Shown here piece by piece: positions 10,733-20,383 of a DNA stretch of 64,000 nt (the first letter of the stretch is position 1; each line of letters opens with the position of its first letter). The stretch is from assembly GCA_022648545.1 (NCBI GenBank), contig JALCMP010000001.1, positions 1 through 64,000 of the forward strand, in the 5' to 3' direction. This DNA comes from Bacteroidales bacterium. GTDB taxonomy: Bacteria > Bacteroidota > Bacteroidia > Bacteroidales > UBA932. The translations under genes were made by a program, and so were the position numbers. Below the pieces are notes generated by a model. The model did no database searches. It was not told where the DNA came from and saw only the letters and a program-made list of their open reading frames with translations.

Positions 10733-11827
10733 GTCGAGCTGATTTAGTGCAAAGGCATATGCCCCGAGTGCAATAGCTCTGCTGGCACCTATTTTCGTAG
10801 TTGCCACTCCTATTCGTTTAAGAGGATCGTACATTACATATCTGTCCGTTCCGTAAACCTTAAGCCGGCTTGCATTGCCCTTTGCAAATTTCGCAAATTC
10901 ACCTTCAGCATCCAGATCATATACTTCCATTTGCACCCTGTTGAGGGTATCGCCGCTCAGAGTATGTATCTGGCTTCGCATTTCCTTGAAGAACGAAGGC
11001 ATGATATACTTTTTAGCACCTATTATTCCACCCCCTATTACGACTATACCGTCTATAAGAGTTACGGCCGTAGCTATGGCATCGCCCATAACTTCGCCCA
11101 TCTTGGCAAACGCTCCTTTTGCGGCAGCAACATTTCCGTCGCGTTTTCCTTCGGCTATATCGCATATATCTCTGGGCTCGAAAACCGACGAAACATCCCC
11201 GGACAATTCGGCATAAACTCTTTTTACGGCCCTTACTGAGACTCCGTCCTCAACTATGACTGAAGAGTTGTCCTTATGCTTTAGGCAGTATGTTTCCACA
11301 CAGGAATTATCTCCTACATGAAGTTTGTTGTCGGTTACGAACCCGAATCCGAAACCGGTTCCTAACGTATAACCAAGCAAATTATGATATTGCTTTACGC
11401 TTCCCAGTTCGGTAAGCCTGCCATTGACTTCGGGAAGAGCACCGGAAAGGGCTTCGCCATATGCATAAAGATCCGCATCATTATTTATATAAACAGGTAT
11501 ATGGAATATTTCCTTTAACATAGGTCCGAGTGCTACACCGTTTCTGAAAGAAGGAAAATTCGGCAGATAGCCACCGATTATTCCGTTGGGATAATCGGCA
11601 GGACCTGGAAAAGCGAAACTTATGGCAGCCGGCTTGAGATCGCCGAGATGCGTAATAACATCTCTAAATCCGTCCTTTATATTTGAAAGGCACTTGTCGA
11701 GATCGGAAGATTCCGACGGTCTGACTATAGGATCGAGTATATATTTATTGCCCTGCACGGCACTGAAAACGAAATTCGTCCCTCCTGCATCCAGAGTTAC
11801 GACTATTCTGTTGTCTGTATTATACAT
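10721..11827 (-). CDS. ROK-family-like sugar kinase
   Basis: N-terminal VVTLDAGGTNFVFSAVQ phosphate-binding motif, INNDADLYAYGEA, IDGIVVIGGGIIG; the usual CxCGxxGCxE zinc motif is not seen. Confidence 0.75.
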   Translation of the reverse strand: MYNTDNRIVVTLDAGGTNFVFSAVQGNKYILDPIVRPSESSDLDKCLSNIKDGFRDVITHLGDLKPAAISFAFPGPADYPNGIIGGYLPNFPSFRNGVALGPMLKEIFHIPVYINNDADLYAYGEALSGALPEVNGRLTELGSVKQYHNLLGYTLGTGFGFGFVTDNKLHVGDNSCVETYCLKHKDNSSVIVEDGVSVRAVKRVYAELSGDVSSVFEPRDICDIAEGKRDGNVAAAKGAFAKMGEVMGDAIATAVTLIDGIVVIGGGIIGAKKYIMPSFFKEMRSQIHTLSGDTLNRVQMEVYDLDAEGEFAKFAKGNASRLKVYGTDRYVMYDPLKRIGVATTKIGASRAIALGAYAFALNQLDKIA

Positions 11828-11849
11828 TGTATTTCTTCGTGTTTATTTA

Positions 11850-11857
11850 CAAATATA
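11850..11857 (-). promoter_or_regulatory. Putative Bacteroidota -7 box (TATATTTG) upstream of the ROK gene
   Basis: Exact TAnnTTTG match on the minus strand, 22 nt upstream of the start codon; no convincing -33 element. Confidence 0.4.
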
Positions 11858-11895
11858 CTCCTTATATGTATAAATACCATCATTTGCGGCAAAAG

Positions 11896-12972
11896 TCATG
11901 TCCTTTTCCTATAACTGAGCACTGCCCATATATTTATAAGTACGGTAAATAAAAACAACATGGAAAAATTGAAAGAATTGTCAGCTATTCCGCTTCCCCG
12001 TATATAAACAGAGCGCATTATATCTATAAGATAACGGGGAGGTACGAGATAAGAAAAACATCTGGCCCACAACGGCATTGATGAAACAGGCGTAAACAAC
12101 CCGCTCATTAGGACGAATATCATAACTACAAAAAACATCATGAACAGGGCCTGGGGCATAGTAGATGCTTTATTGGAAATTACCAGCCCTATACCGGATA
12201 CCAGAAAGACAAAAAGCATCGCTCCTAAATAAATAGTGAGGAAACTGCCCTGCGGTACCATACCGTAAACGAGAACGGAAATAAGTATGCCAATGGTAAG
12301 TGAAACGAGCCCCATTATCCAGAAGGGGATAAGCTTTGCAAGTATGAAGGAAAATCTCGATACAGGAGTTACGTTTATTTGTTCCATAGTACCGGTTTCC
12401 TTTTCGTTTACGATGTTGAGCGCAGGGATGAACCCGCATAAGATAATCAGTATCATTACCATAATTGCAGGAATCATGTAAAGTTTATAATCCTTGCACG
12501 GGTTATACATATTCATGCCGTACCCTTTTGCGTTTCCTGATACGAATCCGTTTAGCATTGCCGAAAGATATCCGGTCCCCAATGACCCTTTTATTTCGTT
12601 TACGGAATTAACTGCAACAAGAGCCTCGGGATTTCCCGAAGTCTCCAGATCATTACCAAAGCCACGCGGCAATTCCAGTATTACGTCCGCATTCCCTTTT
12701 TCTATATCTTTTAACGCTTCCCCGTAATTATTCCTGACATTGTAAAGCTGGAAATACTTAGAATTATCCACCTTACGGATGAAACGGCGCGACACTTCGC
12801 TCATATCCTTATCCACAACGCTAACCTTCATGTCCTCTACGTTGAAATTGGTAACCCACGGAAATATAAGCAAAACAAGCAGAGGATATGCAAATACGAT
12901 TTTCGGTAATATGGGACTCCGGAAAAATTGTTTAAACTCCTTTTCGAGCAAATATTTTATTACCATAATCAA
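11896..12972 (-). CDS. ABC-2 family transporter permease
   Basis: VVDKDMSEVSRRF, NEKETGTMEQINVTPVSRFSFILAKLIPFW, multiple TM segments; YbhR/YbhS-like layout. Confidence 0.88.
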   Translation of the reverse strand: MIMVIKYLLEKEFKQFFRSPILPKIVFAYPLLVLLIFPWVTNFNVEDMKVSVVDKDMSEVSRRFIRKVDNSKYFQLYNVRNNYGEALKDIEKGNADVILELPRGFGNDLETSGNPEALVAVNSVNEIKGSLGTGYLSAMLNGFVSGNAKGYGMNMYNPCKDYKLYMIPAIMVMILIILCGFIPALNIVNEKETGTMEQINVTPVSRFSFILAKLIPFWIMGLVSLTIGILISVLVYGMVPQGSFLTIYLGAMLFVFLVSGIGLVISNKASTMPQALFMMFFVVMIFVLMSGLFTPVSSMPLWARCFSYLVPPRYLIDIMRSVYIRGSGIADNSFNFSMLFLFTVLINIWAVLSYRKRT

Positions 12973-14072
12973 GCAAGTCTGTTCTTAAAATTCTTTAAAC
13001 TTATAGAAACTACGACAAGGGCCATCCCTGCAAGCACAGATATTTCCATAATTGCAAACCTAACCGAAAGTCCTTCTATCATAAGTTTCCTAACTGCAGA
13101 TATATACCATCTTGCAGGAACAAGGCACGAAAGCCACTGCAATATCGCGGGAGAGTTTTCAATTGGAAAGACCATGCCGGAAAGCAATATTGTAGGCAGT
13201 ATTAAGCCTGCGACCGAAAGGAGCATTGCGGAGAGCTGGGAATCCATCACTGTAGAAACAAGCAGCCCTATTGCAAGCGCCAGAAAAATATACAGCACAG
13301 ACACCACGCACAGCCATATCAAACTGCCCGACACTGGAACTCCGAGCAAATAAACCGAAAGCAGCATAATTGTAGCCAGATTGATGCATGATATCATAAA
13401 ATAGGGCACCATTTTGGCGAGTATTAAATTTAGCGGCGTGGTGGGAGATACCAGGAGCAATTCCATAGTTCCGGTTTCTTTCTCTTTTACTATGGAAATA
13501 GATGTCATCATGGCGCATATCATCATAAGTATCAATCCCATTATTCCGGGAACAAAGTTATATGCACTGTCAAGTTGGGGATTATACAGGAATTTGACAT
13601 GTATTCCTCCCTTTTTCCCCGCCTTTTTCATGCCGCGGTCGAAAAAGCTTCTTATCAATTTTAACGAATATAATTGTTCGGAAGCAGCCATGCTCGGGTT
13701 GGAGGCATCGGCTATCACTTCTATATTCTGAAGAGGATCTCCGGACATGTTATCCAGATTACCTTTGATATGCAGTATCATATCCGCCTTGTCCTTCCTG
13801 AACTCGGAATCTATGTCAGACGATTCGTTGAGATATCCCTTGAAAATAAAATAATCGTTTGCATCCAATTTGGACACAAAGCGATTCAGAGCCTCGCTTC
13901 TTTTTTCCGTTATTATTTCCACCCGTATGTTCCTTATTTTTGTGGAAATTGCAAATCCGAAGAGCAATATTTGAACCACCGGCATTATAAGTAATATGGC
14001 CATGGTCCATCTATCTCTAAGGATATGTCTGTTTTCCTTTCCTACGAGCGATATGAATTTTTTCATTCCCAT
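12969..14072 (-). CDS. ABC-2 family transporter permease
   Basis: KEKETGTMELLLVSPTTPLNLILAKMVPYF, VFPIENSPAILQWLSCLVPARWY; overlaps the preceding permease. Confidence 0.88.
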   Translation of the reverse strand: MGMKKFISLVGKENRHILRDRWTMAILLIMPVVQILLFGFAISTKIRNIRVEIITEKRSEALNRFVSKLDANDYFIFKGYLNESSDIDSEFRKDKADMILHIKGNLDNMSGDPLQNIEVIADASNPSMAASEQLYSLKLIRSFFDRGMKKAGKKGGIHVKFLYNPQLDSAYNFVPGIMGLILMMICAMMTSISIVKEKETGTMELLLVSPTTPLNLILAKMVPYFMISCINLATIMLLSVYLLGVPVSGSLIWLCVVSVLYIFLALAIGLLVSTVMDSQLSAMLLSVAGLILPTILLSGMVFPIENSPAILQWLSCLVPARWYISAVRKLMIEGLSVRFAIMEISVLAGMALVVVSISLKNFKNRLA

Positions 14073-14078
14073 AAAATA

Positions 14079-14819
14079 TTATTCATTCCGCCCCGCATTA
14101 CGGGCTATTATAGTAAAGACATCGTTCATAGCATTAACTCCGTAACTTTTCTTAAGATTGGCCGGAGTATCAAGAGCAACAATTTTTCCCGCAACCATAA
14201 TTGACACCCTGTCGCAGTACTCGGCTTCGTCCATATAATGAGTGGTTACGAAAACCGTTATCCCGCGTCCTGCAGCCTCGTATATCAATTCCCAGAACTG
14301 CCTTCTTGCAACAGGATCTACACCTCCCGTAGGTTCGTCCAGAAAAACTATTTCGGGATCATGTATGACCGAAACAGAAAAAGCGAGCTTCTGTTTCCAG
14401 CCCAAAGGAAGGGATTTTACAAGAACGTCCTTTTCTCCGTACATGTCAAGCTTTTTCAAAAGCATATCTCCGCTCTTTTTCATCCTCTCCTCGTCAAGAC
14501 CGTATATTCCGCCGAAAAGACGTATATTTTCTCCAACGGTAAGGTCGGAATACAAAGAAAATTTCTGACTCATGTAGCCTATACGGCTCTTTATCTTTTC
14601 GCTGGCACTCCATATATCCAGACCGGCAACCATGCCTTTTCCAGACGAAGGCCGGCTCAATCCGCAGAACATACGCATAGCTGTGGTCTTTCCGGCACCG
14701 TTGGCGCCAAGGAATCCGAATATCTCACCCTTTTCCACGTAAAATGAAATATCGTCAACAGCCGCAAAATTCCCAAACTTCTTAACAATATGTTCAGCTT
14801 CTATAACCCTTTGTTCCAT
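14079..14819 (-). CDS. ABC transporter ATP-binding protein with non-canonical signature
   Basis: Walker A GANGAGKTT, Walker B IVFLDEPTGGVDP; signature region is SLPLGWKQKLAF rather than LSGGQ. Confidence 0.92.
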   Translation of the reverse strand: MEQRVIEAEHIVKKFGNFAAVDDISFYVEKGEIFGFLGANGAGKTTAMRMFCGLSRPSSGKGMVAGLDIWSASEKIKSRIGYMSQKFSLYSDLTVGENIRLFGGIYGLDEERMKKSGDMLLKKLDMYGEKDVLVKSLPLGWKQKLAFSVSVIHDPEIVFLDEPTGGVDPVARRQFWELIYEAAGRGITVFVTTHYMDEAEYCDRVSIMVAGKIVALDTPANLKKSYGVNAMNDVFTIIARNAGRNE

Positions 14820-14820
14820 A

Positions 14821-15747
14821 TCATATCCTCCTGCCGTCCGTTATATACAAATAACAATCTTCTATACACGGCTCGAGCCTTTCTATTTTCACATTTTCAT
14901 TGCCGCATCCCCACAGATAATTCCCAAAATCAGAAATATCCGGTTCCTGGGAGTTGAAAAAGACATGGTGACTGTTTCCGAACGGATAGCACCTTAAAGT
15001 TCCGCGGTAACTGCGCACATCGCACAACAGCTTGTACATATTGTTCCCGGAAACACCCCATACCTGATTCCCCATTTGGGAAATCAGATTTTCGGTAGTA
15101 TCCAGAGCCAGGATCATTCCCTTTTGCATAAGAGCAATTTTGTCACACATATCAGCCTCGTCCATATAAGGAGTAGAAACCATTATGGTAATACCATTAC
15201 TCCTTAGATTACGCAGCATTTGCCAGAATTCCTTTCGCGAAACAGGATCCACCCCGGTCGTAGGTTCGTCAAGAAAAAGCACATCCGGCTTGTGGATTAA
15301 GGCACAGCACAATGCGAGTTTTTGCTTCATGCCTCCGGATAGCGCTCCGGCAAGACGATTTCCAAAAGGCCTAAGAGATCCATATATGTCTTCTATAAGA
15401 GGCATCGACTCCTCTTTATCCACCCCGAACAGCGAAGCGAAAAAATTTATATTTTCATTTACGGTAAGATCCTGATAAACGGAAAACCTGCCCGGCATAT
15501 ACCCTACGGAGTTCCTTATCTTCTCATAATCCTTCACCACATCCATACCGTTTACGGAGGCAACCCCCTTATCGGCGAGTATGAGAGTTACAAGGATTCT
15601 GAACATAGTTGTTTTTCCGGATCCGTCCGGACCTATAAGTCCGAATAATTCCCCGTCGGATACCGAAAATGAGACATCGTCGAGCGCCTTTACAGGCGCA
15701 TGCCCCGCGGAAACATAACTTTTGGATATATGTTCAGCTTTTATCAT
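14821..15747 (-). CDS. ABC transporter ATP-binding protein
   Basis: Walker A GPDGSGKTT, signature LSGGMKQKLAL, Walker B VLFLDEPTTGVDP. Confidence 0.92.
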   Translation of the reverse strand: MIKAEHISKSYVSAGHAPVKALDDVSFSVSDGELFGLIGPDGSGKTTMFRILVTLILADKGVASVNGMDVVKDYEKIRNSVGYMPGRFSVYQDLTVNENINFFASLFGVDKEESMPLIEDIYGSLRPFGNRLAGALSGGMKQKLALCCALIHKPDVLFLDEPTTGVDPVSRKEFWQMLRNLRSNGITIMVSTPYMDEADMCDKIALMQKGMILALDTTENLISQMGNQVWGVSGNNMYKLLCDVRSYRGTLRCYPFGNSHHVFFNSQEPDISDFGNYLWGCGNENVKIERLEPCIEDCYLYITDGRRI

Positions 15748-16658
15748 TCGAACTTCACCTTTCCGAACATGCCTGTTTTGGCATATCCGTCGTTGTTTAT
15801 CATAATTTTTACGGCATAAACCAAATCCTGCCTGTCGTCTTCGGTTTGTATATTATTAGGAGTGAATTCCGATTCTGAAGCTATGAAGGTTACCCTGCCG
15901 TCATACTCCCTGGCAACACCTCCGCCGAAATCGGCATAGACCTTTGCCGATTGCCCGAGCTTTACAGCATTAAGCTGAAGCGAAGTTATATAAGCTCTAA
16001 GGTACATATGTCTTATATCGGCAACCTTAAACAGCGGACGGCCTACTGGAGCAAACTCTCCGCACTCGGCATATTTGGCAAGCACCGTTCCAGACACAGG
16101 AGATTTTATATAACATTTACCCAGACGGTCCTCTATAGCTGCAAGTTCTATTTCCATTGAAGAACTGCGCGCATCAATGCTCGATACACTTTTATCCAGA
16201 GATGAAAGTTTTGCAGACAATTCGTTTTCGAGCACCTTAACCGAGGAATTAACGTCGTCAAGTTGCTTGGAAGTTGCAGCGCCGTCCCTGAGAAGTCTTT
16301 CTATCCTGGCTTTTTCAGTTTTTTGCTTTTTCAGGCGCTCCTCCAGCGCGGCAATCTGCTTTTTTACTGCAGGTCGTCCGCTGACCACGGATTCTATGCT
16401 TTTTTGCAGCTGCATTTTTTGCAGGTACAATTGAACCGTATCTATCGTTCCTGCCATTTCTCCGGCTGAAAGAGTATCCCCTTCTTCCATGTTAAAGTAA
16501 ATAAGCCGTCCCGGAACTTCTGAAGAGACTATGACTTCGGTAGCCTCGAACGTTCCCTGCGCATCATATTTATTTTCACCTCCACTGCATGCAGGCAACA
16601 AGGCCAGCACGGAAATGCAAATCACATTAAAAACAGTTTTCATAATATTCTCAGTCAA
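15744..16658 (-). CDS. HlyD-family periplasmic adaptor (membrane fusion) lipoprotein
   Basis: Lipobox LPAC; EVPGRLIYFNMEEGDTLSAG, coiled-coil, CYIKSPVSGTVLAKYAECGEFAPVGRPLFKVAD; overlaps both neighbours by 4 nt. Confidence 0.9.
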   Translation of the reverse strand: MTENIMKTVFNVICISVLALLPACSGGENKYDAQGTFEATEVIVSSEVPGRLIYFNMEEGDTLSAGEMAGTIDTVQLYLQKMQLQKSIESVVSGRPAVKKQIAALEERLKKQKTEKARIERLLRDGAATSKQLDDVNSSVKVLENELSAKLSSLDKSVSSIDARSSSMEIELAAIEDRLGKCYIKSPVSGTVLAKYAECGEFAPVGRPLFKVADIRHMYLRAYITSLQLNAVKLGQSAKVYADFGGGVAREYDGRVTFIASESEFTPNNIQTEDDRQDLVYAVKIMINNDGYAKTGMFGKVKFE

Positions 16659-17968
16659 TCGTTTATTGTTGTTTTATGATCGTAAATAGCTTTAACCAGT
16701 GTTATTTCATGCAGGGATTCGGTAATCCTTGCATCGTTTTCGTCCGTTATGCTCTTCAAAAGATCGTTTACGCTTATCACTCCGTTTTCGAACTTGGATT
16801 CGGAAGCCTTTCTTATTGAAGTACGCAACTTTTCTATGCTTCTGTCGCGTTCCACCATTTTTTTCATTTTATCTATTTCAGCCAGTTCGGCAATTCCCTT
16901 AATACGGCTGTTAAAAAGGAACGTCCTTTTTTCGGCATCGAGGCTGCGGGAATTCAAATCTATCTGCCTTAGTTTGTTCCTTCTTGTATAATACCCTCCC
17001 AGATTCCATTGCAGCCTTATTCCTGTAACATAATTCCAGCTCCAGTGATCATGCATCATGTCTCCGAACATATCCAGCCCGGGATTCCCGTAATATCCCT
17101 GAAAAAATGCACCTAATTTGGGACGCATTGATGCCTTAAGTGCGGCTGTCTGCGAAGAAAGATCTTTCTTCCGGGCATTTATAAGAGCAATCTCGGGCCT
17201 CAGCAAAGCATCGGAAAGCATAAACGCAGAATTAAAAGCGGCGGTATCACATTGCGGCATTACCGGCATTATATCCCCGGCAGCAATTCCAGTGAAAAGA
17301 GAAAGCATTCCAATGTAAGATCCCAGGGAAGCTTCTATTTCAACACGGGAGTTTTTTGCAGCAAGCAGCTCAACTCTCACGGCATCATAGTCTGCAGGCA
17401 TAGCAATTCCGTTCCTTACACAGGAAGCAACCATGTCGCAGTTGCTGTTAAGCAGCTTTTGCAAATTGTCGTTGAATTCGCGTTTCTTCTCAAGAAGCAA
17501 AATCCCAAAATAAAGATTGTCTATCCTGTCGTTCAGGGAGTACAATTCTACTTCAACGCCCATTCTTTTTACTTCGCTTTCGGTTTTCGCACGTTTTTTC
17601 TGGGATGACGATTCTCCTCCGTCCCAGATATTCTGTTCGGCCTGAACGGCCATCTTGTACTGATCCTTGTTAAATCCGTCGATGTGCAGTCCTGTCTGCG
17701 CGTATAGCTGTTCAATTTCTTCCGGAAAACCGCTAACCCGGTTCTGCCAGGAAGCCTGGGAAGAAACCGAAAAACGCGGAAGATAATTACGGCGTGCGTT
17801 GGAAATCGAATATTCGGAACTTTTCCGGATAAGACCCAGTTTTACTATCTGAGGGTAGTTTTTTCTCGCGGCACTGCGGCACGATTCCAGAGTCGTCTGG
17901 GCTCTTACCATTGCAGGAAAAACAATTGCAAATAAAAAAGGCATCAATATTTTTGACATAAGTTTCAT
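16655..17968 (-). CDS. TolC-family outer membrane efflux protein
   Basis: Signal peptide; AEQNIWDGGESSSQKKRAKTESEVKR, paired alpha-helical repeats; upstream of the HlyD gene. Confidence 0.88.
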   Translation of the reverse strand: MKLMSKILMPFLFAIVFPAMVRAQTTLESCRSAARKNYPQIVKLGLIRKSSEYSISNARRNYLPRFSVSSQASWQNRVSGFPEEIEQLYAQTGLHIDGFNKDQYKMAVQAEQNIWDGGESSSQKKRAKTESEVKRMGVEVELYSLNDRIDNLYFGILLLEKKREFNDNLQKLLNSNCDMVASCVRNGIAMPADYDAVRVELLAAKNSRVEIEASLGSYIGMLSLFTGIAAGDIMPVMPQCDTAAFNSAFMLSDALLRPEIALINARKKDLSSQTAALKASMRPKLGAFFQGYYGNPGLDMFGDMMHDHWSWNYVTGIRLQWNLGGYYTRRNKLRQIDLNSRSLDAEKRTFLFNSRIKGIAELAEIDKMKKMVERDRSIEKLRTSIRKASESKFENGVISVNDLLKSITDENDARITESLHEITLVKAIYDHKTTIND

Positions 17969-18002
17969 TGTATTGTTTTTATATATTTTTTACTTTTTAA
18001 TA

Positions 18003-18638
18003 TCACCTGTTGAAAAGACGTCCGGTTATAACCTTAATGCTTTCTTCTCTGCGCATGTCAAGAAAATCCTTTTCATATTCTGCGAACGGTGCTCCTATAT
18101 TTTTAAGAAAAGGAAGCACGAGAAAAGGAAAAATATTTAACGAAACGGCATCCATTATTATATTAATTGCATCTATCCTGTTTGCAACACCCTTGGCCGA
18201 CTCTTCGTCAATAGCTTTCTGCAGTTCTTCTCCTAATTTGGGAATTATCTCCCATATTTTCTTATCCAAAAGAATTCCTCTGCGTGATCCGGAATTGAAT
18301 TCGTTTATTATGAACCGGGGCAGCTCCGGATTTTTCCGGATAAAATCGAAATGTGATTTTACAGCCTCTGTAATTCTCTCCCTGAATGGCAGCCCGCTGC
18401 TTTTGAAAGTTCCGAATATAACCTTGATAAGCATATCAACCTTGGCATTCAGTATCTTTTCAAATAAATTTTTCTTCGTCCTGAAATAATAATGCAGCAT
18501 TGCATGCGTCACTCCTGCATTACGTGCAATAGCTTCCGTTGTGGCTCCGTCGAATCCCTTGTTAAGGAACTCCTCTTCGGCAGCTTTTAATATGCGTTCC
18601 TCCACACTTGCGTTTTCGTTCTTAGTCTTATTAACCAT
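18003..18638 (-). CDS. TetR/AcrR-family transcriptional regulator
   Basis: VEERILKAAEEEFLNKGFDGATTEAIARNAGVTHAMLHYYFRTKKNLFEKIL; start taken at MVNKTKNEN rather than the longer ORF start at 18722, because promoter and operator-like elements lie just upstream. Confidence 0.9.
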   Translation of the reverse strand: MVNKTKNENASVEERILKAAEEEFLNKGFDGATTEAIARNAGVTHAMLHYYFRTKKNLFEKILNAKVDMLIKVIFGTFKSSGLPFRERITEAVKSHFDFIRKNPELPRFIINEFNSGSRRGILLDKKIWEIIPKLGEELQKAIDEESAKGVANRIDAINIIMDAVSLNIFPFLVLPFLKNIGAPFAEYEKDFLDMRREESIKVITGRLFNR

Positions 18639-18659
18639 ATTGTTTAACCGTATTGTTAA
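18631..18659. promoter_or_regulatory. Tandem operator-like repeats at the tetR start
   Basis: TTAACCATATTGTT and TTAACCGTATTGTT, 14-mers with one mismatch at 13-bp period; the second lies in TTAAC-N6-GTTAA (18644-18659). Confidence 0.55.
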
Positions 18660-18661
18660 TA

Positions 18662-18693
18662 CAAACATAAAAGAAAAATCCGGGATCTCCAAA
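18662..18693 (-). promoter_or_regulatory. Putative tetR promoter
   Basis: Minus strand TTTG-N20-TATGTTTG: -33 at 18690-18693, -7 at 18662-18669. Confidence 0.55.
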
Positions 18694-18707
18694 CTGAGAT
18701 TCCGGAT
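18671..18707 (-). terminator. Intrinsic terminator downstream of the TonB/DUF4876/barrel operon
   Basis: Minus strand ATCCGGAATCTC-AGTTTG-GAGATCCCGGAT (12-bp stem with one G:U) followed by TTTTTCTT. Confidence 0.75.
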
Positions 18708-18757
18708 CAATCGGTAAAACAAACTAAACTATCACTTAAAACATTAAAAATGTTTTT

Positions 18758-20383
18758 TTAAAATGCGCAGCCTACCTTTATGGAAACTACGCTATGGGTT
18801 CCCGAGAGATACGTGCAGTCGAACGGATTGGTAAAATCATAATCGGCCGAAACATATCCCAGCATTTTACTGAAATTATGCGAATATTTGAAACCGGCAC
18901 GGGCCCTTATCCTTCCTTTTGTAAAATACTCGTACTCCCTGTTAAGGTATGCATTCATAGTTACCGGCTGTGATGTGGAAGAAGAGCCTTTGTATTCTTC
19001 GTCCCTGGCCATATAGCCGCCGCCCTTTTGATAACCGGCGCCTAGCGAGATCGTAAAATATCCGCGCCTGCTCATCAGATTCCTTTCCGCAAAAGCATCG
19101 GCCACGGCATAACGTATGCGCTGCTTTCTATAGAAAGGATACGACGAGCTCCGGCTGTCCCTCCTGTTATGCGAAGCCGACAGGCGCAAATGCCAGGCCG
19201 GGACATCGCCGCTGAATTTCCAGTAGGCATCGAATTCCCCTTTAACATCATATACCTGCCTGCTGAGCGCTTCGTTTCTCCCATAATATACTATTATGGT
19301 AGTACTACTGGAAAGAGTATTCCGGTCCCACATATTTACATAATTCGTCAGATCGGTATACCGGCCGCTTACGCTGAACAAATATCTGGCATCCTTCCCC
19401 TGTTTGAACAAACTGCCGTCGAATGCAAGGCCGGAACCGCTATGCTCCATATATCTTATGGCAGTAGTACCGTTTTTCCCATAATATCCGTTGTTATCGA
19501 ACATATAGGCGAAACTTCCGTATAATTTTACGGAACGGCCCGTATTCCACATCATTTGAAGGGATGCCGTATGGGACTGGTCGAACAACGGATGGTTTTC
19601 ATAAGTATACCCTGACGATCCTCCGAAGACTTCGGTCGTTCCGTAAAACGCGCCGTAATCTATAATGGTATAATAAGTCTTGTCGGTCTGTCCGTTCATA
19701 TCAAAATTAACCCCCTCGACCCTCTTCTTGTAAGTATAATCCAGACCTGCAGAAAAAGCATCCGAAAATCTGTACACGGAACCGATATTAATATCCATAT
19801 CCATAATACGGTTATCATGCCTCAGGTCTTTCGTCTTGGAATAATTAATTGAAGTATAATCAACTCTTGCACCTATCGAAAAACGGTTGGATATCTTTGC
19901 ACCTATTCCGCACATTACCTTATAGGTTTCCGCCAACTTGGTCCCTGCATTCGTATCCAATTGTTCTACCATATTAAAAGAGGCTGCATATGGATCATAA
20001 AAGACAGATCCGGTCATACCGTGTCCTCGGAAATTCGAATAGAGGATTTTACCGTAAACACCAATCTTTTTATTTAGTTTTACGTAGGATTCGGTTTCCA
20101 GTCCGTATTTAACACTATTGTCTGATTGATAATAATTTACAAATTTCCCTTGTTGGGTTTCAAACAAGGCACTGGCAACCGACAGCGAAGAGGAATCCAT
20201 AGTATAAAGCATGGCGGCATTAGGGCTCGTCAGCCAGGCATTCCCCGTCTTCTGCATTTTAAAGGAGTAATCCTTGCTGTTTTGCGCAAAGACGTCGGCG
20301 GATCCTATAATAAGAATCCCGCAGACTCCGTATTTCAGTATTGATTTATATATAGCTTTCAAATCTGATAAAATTTTATGCAT
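18758..20383 (-). CDS. Outer-membrane beta-barrel family protein, DUF6850-like
   Basis: 541 aa, signal peptide, amphipathic beta pattern; KTGNAWLTSPNAAML N-terminus; adjacent to a DUF4876-like gene; family name from memory. Confidence 0.6.
   Translation of the reverse strand: MHKILSDLKAIYKSILKYGVCGILIIGSADVFAQNSKDYSFKMQKTGNAWLTSPNAAMLYTMDSSSLSVASALFETQQGKFVNYYQSDNSVKYGLETESYVKLNKKIGVYGKILYSNFRGHGMTGSVFYDPYAASFNMVEQLDTNAGTKLAETYKVMCGIGAKISNRFSIGARVDYTSINYSKTKDLRHDNRIMDMDINIGSVYRFSDAFSAGLDYTYKKRVEGVNFDMNGQTDKTYYTIIDYGAFYGTTEVFGGSSGYTYENHPLFDQSHTASLQMMWNTGRSVKLYGSFAYMFDNNGYYGKNGTTAIRYMEHSGSGLAFDGSLFKQGKDARYLFSVSGRYTDLTNYVNMWDRNTLSSSTTIIVYYGRNEALSRQVYDVKGEFDAYWKFSGDVPAWHLRLSASHNRRDSRSSSYPFYRKQRIRYAVADAFAERNLMSRRGYFTISLGAGYQKGGGYMARDEEYKGSSSTSQPVTMNAYLNREYEYFTKGRIRARAGFKYSHNFSKMLGYVSADYDFTNPFDCTYLSGTHSVVSIKVGCAF

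Noticed and set aside
14238-14747. 169-aa plus-strand ORF
   Set aside because: Antisense to an ABC ATPase gene with canonical Walker motifs
18639-18722. N-terminal extension MFYRLIRNLSLEIPDFSF... of the TetR ORF
   Set aside because: Overlaps a predicted promoter and terminator; TetR domain similarity starts after MVNK
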